Assembly (NCBI GenBank): GCA_023101885.1
Contig: JALPQD010000516.1
Coordinates: 1,349,508-1,413,507, forward strand
DNA: 64,000 nucleotides
Source of the DNA: Typhlomys cinereus
Taxonomy: Eukaryota; Chordata; Mammalia; Rodentia; Platacanthomyidae
Reading direction: 5' to 3'
Notes under the pieces: generated by a model
The model's database searches: none
What the model was told of the DNA's origin: nothing
What the model saw: only the letters and a program-made list of their open reading frames with translations
Translations under genes and position numbers: made by a program
Shown here: one piece after another, positions 61,331 through 64,000 of the stretch
Position numbering within the stretch: position 1 is the stretch's first letter
Layout: each line of letters begins with the position of its first letter

Positions 61331-64000
61331 GGGTCAGACAGAAAGATGAGTAAAGGTAGCCTCTAACCTTATAGAGCTTATAGGAGTCAAATAAAATAAT
61401 ATTAAGTTTATATTCTGGAGCAGTTTACTAAGAATATTGTGAGAAACAGCCTCATTAAGACAAACTCATATGAAAGAAAAAGTTTAAAATGTACATACAA
61501 ATACCAAAAAGGAAGAGAAAGAATTAAGGGGCAATGGAAAAAAAAAAAAAGATGATTTCACAAACCCAAGAATTTGGTTCTCTCCAGCAAAGTGAGGCTA
61601 CCTGAGATTGTTTTCTTGTCCCCCAACACATCAAAAAAAAATTAAAAATAGTTCTTTGGCCAACCTACCTCTGTGCAGAATGCCAAGGGGCTTCCCCTGC
61701 CCAGCAGCCAGAGCAGGGAGTGGCCCAGCCCAGCATAGGGTATCACCTCTGAAGACTGTTTTTACTGGATCCCCCGCTTCCCCCACTCCAGGCAGTCCTC
61801 ACGCATGAGAGGCCGGCTGCACTCATCCTGGTCACCTACAGGGATACCATCCTGCAGGATGCCACCCACCATCCCCTGCCAGCTGGGTAGCGGGCAGCAG
61901 GAAGTGGCACATGAAGCAATGTCATCTGCCCCTGGTCAGCCTGACTCCCCAGCACCGCATGGCCATGGCCAGGACCTGTCTCCACAGTCAACCGGGACCA
62001 GAACTGCAGTGGCTCCCAACAAGGTCTCGGCTCTTCCGTGGGGACGCCAAGCTGCTGGGCTAAACATCTACAACTCCAAGCCTTCTCTGCTGTCATCAGG
62101 CTCCGGGCTGCAGATGCTGGGGTGCAGGGGACTTCTGACCTCTGAATGTCATCTCTGCCATTGGGTTGCCGCGCCTCCACACACCAGTCCTGAGCGCAGA
62201 TGGCAGAGAGGAAGCATGTCTAGCAAACAACCGGGTCCCAAAGCACCACGCCCACAGGTCGAGCCCCGCTGCCCTTTCACACCACCCAGCCCCTGCTCGC
62301 TCATCTGCCCGGCTCGTGCTTGACACAAGGGAGGTATCTGTCTGGTGCTGGATGGCTTTGAGATGTGCAGTGAGTCAAGTGCGGGGCATCCTTTGTCCGC
62401 TCAGCGCTTGCCTTGTGTGCATAGCCACACTGTCCTTCTGACCCCAAGACACGAGGCTCGCCCCATTCAGGACTTTCTAGAAGGATCTCTACACAGTCTT
62501 TCCAGTTCTGGACCAGCTGTCAATCACTGTCCCAGATCAGAGACAGGCCAAAATTGGGGAGTCATTGTCTTCAGATGCCTGCCCTCTGCCGAGCCCCAGG
62601 ATCCAATGAGTAATTCCAATAAAACTCAGAACAAAAAGGCATGAATCTGGGAAAGAGATTAGTAGGGAGGAGGGGGCGCTGGGAGAGAAGACAAGAAGGC
62701 TGCATTTCTGCATCTTCACGGGCCCCCAGATCGCCCATGTGCCATGGGGGAATAAAAGGATCGCATTCGGTGGCTCCAGATTTCACCAAACTGGCCCGCG
62801 GCTCAGGTGTGGTGATCTGGGACGCCTTCTCGGGACATCCACAGCTAGAAAACTCCGGCCAATGCTGGACCAGCAGGCTAGGCCACAGCTGTCTGTGGTT
62901 GTGGGTTTGCAGTGGGAGGCGCAGAGGCGGAGCCAGCAGCCCAGGTTTTCCTGTTCCCCTCCACGGGCCGCACCTGGCCGGAGTGGTCAGCGCTGGAAGA
63001 TGAGCTGGCGCCACCTGGTGGTCCAGGGACGACAATGACCCGTCCCGAGCCCACCGCGGACCAAACAGAATCTTTACCACGAAAGCAAAATAGAAAAATG
63101 CCTCTAACTTTCTTTCTTCCCTGTCGAGGCCCGGTCACCCTCCTTTAGCCATCGCCTCCAAAACTCCAGACACGAAAAAAGAGCTCGCGTTTGTAGTGAC
63201 CGCAAGCTCTAGCCAGACACGGGGACGCTGGGAGAGCCAGAAGCAGGCTGTGCCCCGGGAGCCTTTGAGGATGGCGTGCAGAGGGCTCCTGCCAGCAGCG
63301 CCTGCAGCGTGCAGGTGGACGGCCGAGGGGCAGAGTGCGGGGCTGGGGGCTTTCTGGGAGGCATCCCCTGCGCTCTCTAATGCTCTAAGAAACCAGAGTC
63401 ATTCCTCAACTGACCACACTCCACGCACCACGCAGCGTTTTGGGAAGTGGGTATCCAGTGGGGGCCTGTCAGGCTCACACCCAGCTGAGCAAGACTGGTT
63501 AGGCAGGAGGCACACCAGGGTACATGAAGGGGCCAGTGAGCAGGAAGGGAACGGGGAGCAGGGACATTGGGGGCTAAAGTCACATTGAGGAAGCCAACAG
63601 GGCTCCTTAGGCACGGGAACAGCTCCCTGACTACTGGCCATCCTCTCCCCCAGGTATCACCAGGGGTCACCCGGGACAAGTTCCAGCCAGAGTTCTTCCT
63701 CCTCTTCTTCCTCTTTCTCCTCCTCCACTAGGTTCCCCCCCCCCCCAAATTCCTCGTCCTCCTTCCCGGCCTGTTTTCTTGAGGACTTCCGGCTATCACT
63801 CTCCTTTTCCCAATCCCCCTCGCGCTCTAAGCACACCTGGAAAATGTATTGTGCCCACCACCTTTGCTGTGTCAGTGTCTGACTTGGGTCTCAGCACCCA
63901 GCACAGCTGGTGGGTTCAATAAGAAACTGGGGCCTCAGCAGGAGACTGGGGGACCCCCAAGGAGTGACAGTCTGGAAAGAGGCAGGAGGCTGCATTGATC
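61331..64000. other. Unique intronic sequence, GC-richer to the right
   Basis: Poly-A runs occur at about 61538-61550 and 61633-61641, and a TCC-rich patch at about 63702-63730. Open frames of 100-172 codons (for example 61805-62323 on +, 62571-63080 on -) are unrecognised and overlap on both strands, as chance frames in GC-rich DNA do. Confidence 0.5.

Noticed and set aside
62571..63080. 169-codon - strand frame as a coding exon.
   Set aside because: It overlaps several open frames on the other strand in GC-rich DNA, has no recognised domain and no splice or start context.

Overview
This window is mammalian nuclear DNA from a rodent. It is almost all intron, and the only gene I can support is one large internal coding exon of KCNJ6 (GIRK2/Kir3.2, a G-protein-gated inward-rectifier K+ channel) on the + strand at 19094-20015. 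The exon has a clean splice acceptor and donor. Bases 1-19093 therefore read as the intron before this exon and 20016-64000 as the intron after it. No other KCNJ6 exon was found. The rodent call rests on the repeats: B1-like (7SL-derived) SINEs, ID-like and B3/B4-like SINEs, many tRNA-headed B2-like SINEs, MaLR-type solo LTRs and rodent-type L1 3' ends. The most abundant tRNA-headed SINE has a body unlike the mouse B2 I know, so I would say a mouse-related (myodont) rodent that is probably not Mus or Rattus; species not determined.

Layout. 1-19 kb: upstream intron, with a B4-like SINE split by a solo LTR (310-1080), scattered SINEs and LTRs, a 500-bp GGAA purine tract (13.9-14.4 kb) next to a CA/TG tract, and a CTGTCT tract (17.86-18.2 kb) ending about 0.9 kb before the exon. 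19.1-20.0 kb: the KCNJ6 exon. It encodes most of the N-terminal domain, TM1, the pore loop with TIGYG, TM2 and most of the cytoplasmic domain, but has one extra base at about 19563-19565, between the selectivity filter and TM2. 20-26 kb: mostly plain intron with old transposon fragments. 26.4-32.3 kb: dense tandem repeats, namely a 57-bp minisatellite (about 12 copies, E-box-rich), a ~98% identical 217-bp inverted repeat and a 36-bp minisatellite (about 34 copies). 34-49 kb: SINEs, LTRs and a 0.7-kb alternating CA-rich tract. 49.7-58.7 kb: an L1-rich block holding a GC-rich island with four CCAAT boxes and a p53-type site, a reverse-oriented near-full-length L1 broken by a SINE, a TTCC tract and an LTR, then an older L1 with two SINE insertions. 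58.7-64 kb: an ID-B1 SINE, GGAA and GGAT/GATA arrays, a MIR and GC-richer unique sequence.

There is no operon, CRISPR array, tRNA gene or microbial system. Most long open frames are microsatellites or minisatellites whose period is a multiple of three. The strongest leads are the exon frameshift, the inverted repeat, the GC-rich CCAAT/p53 island, and two repeat families (a 410-435-bp LTR with 5-bp target duplications and a B2-like SINE) that may be lineage-specific.
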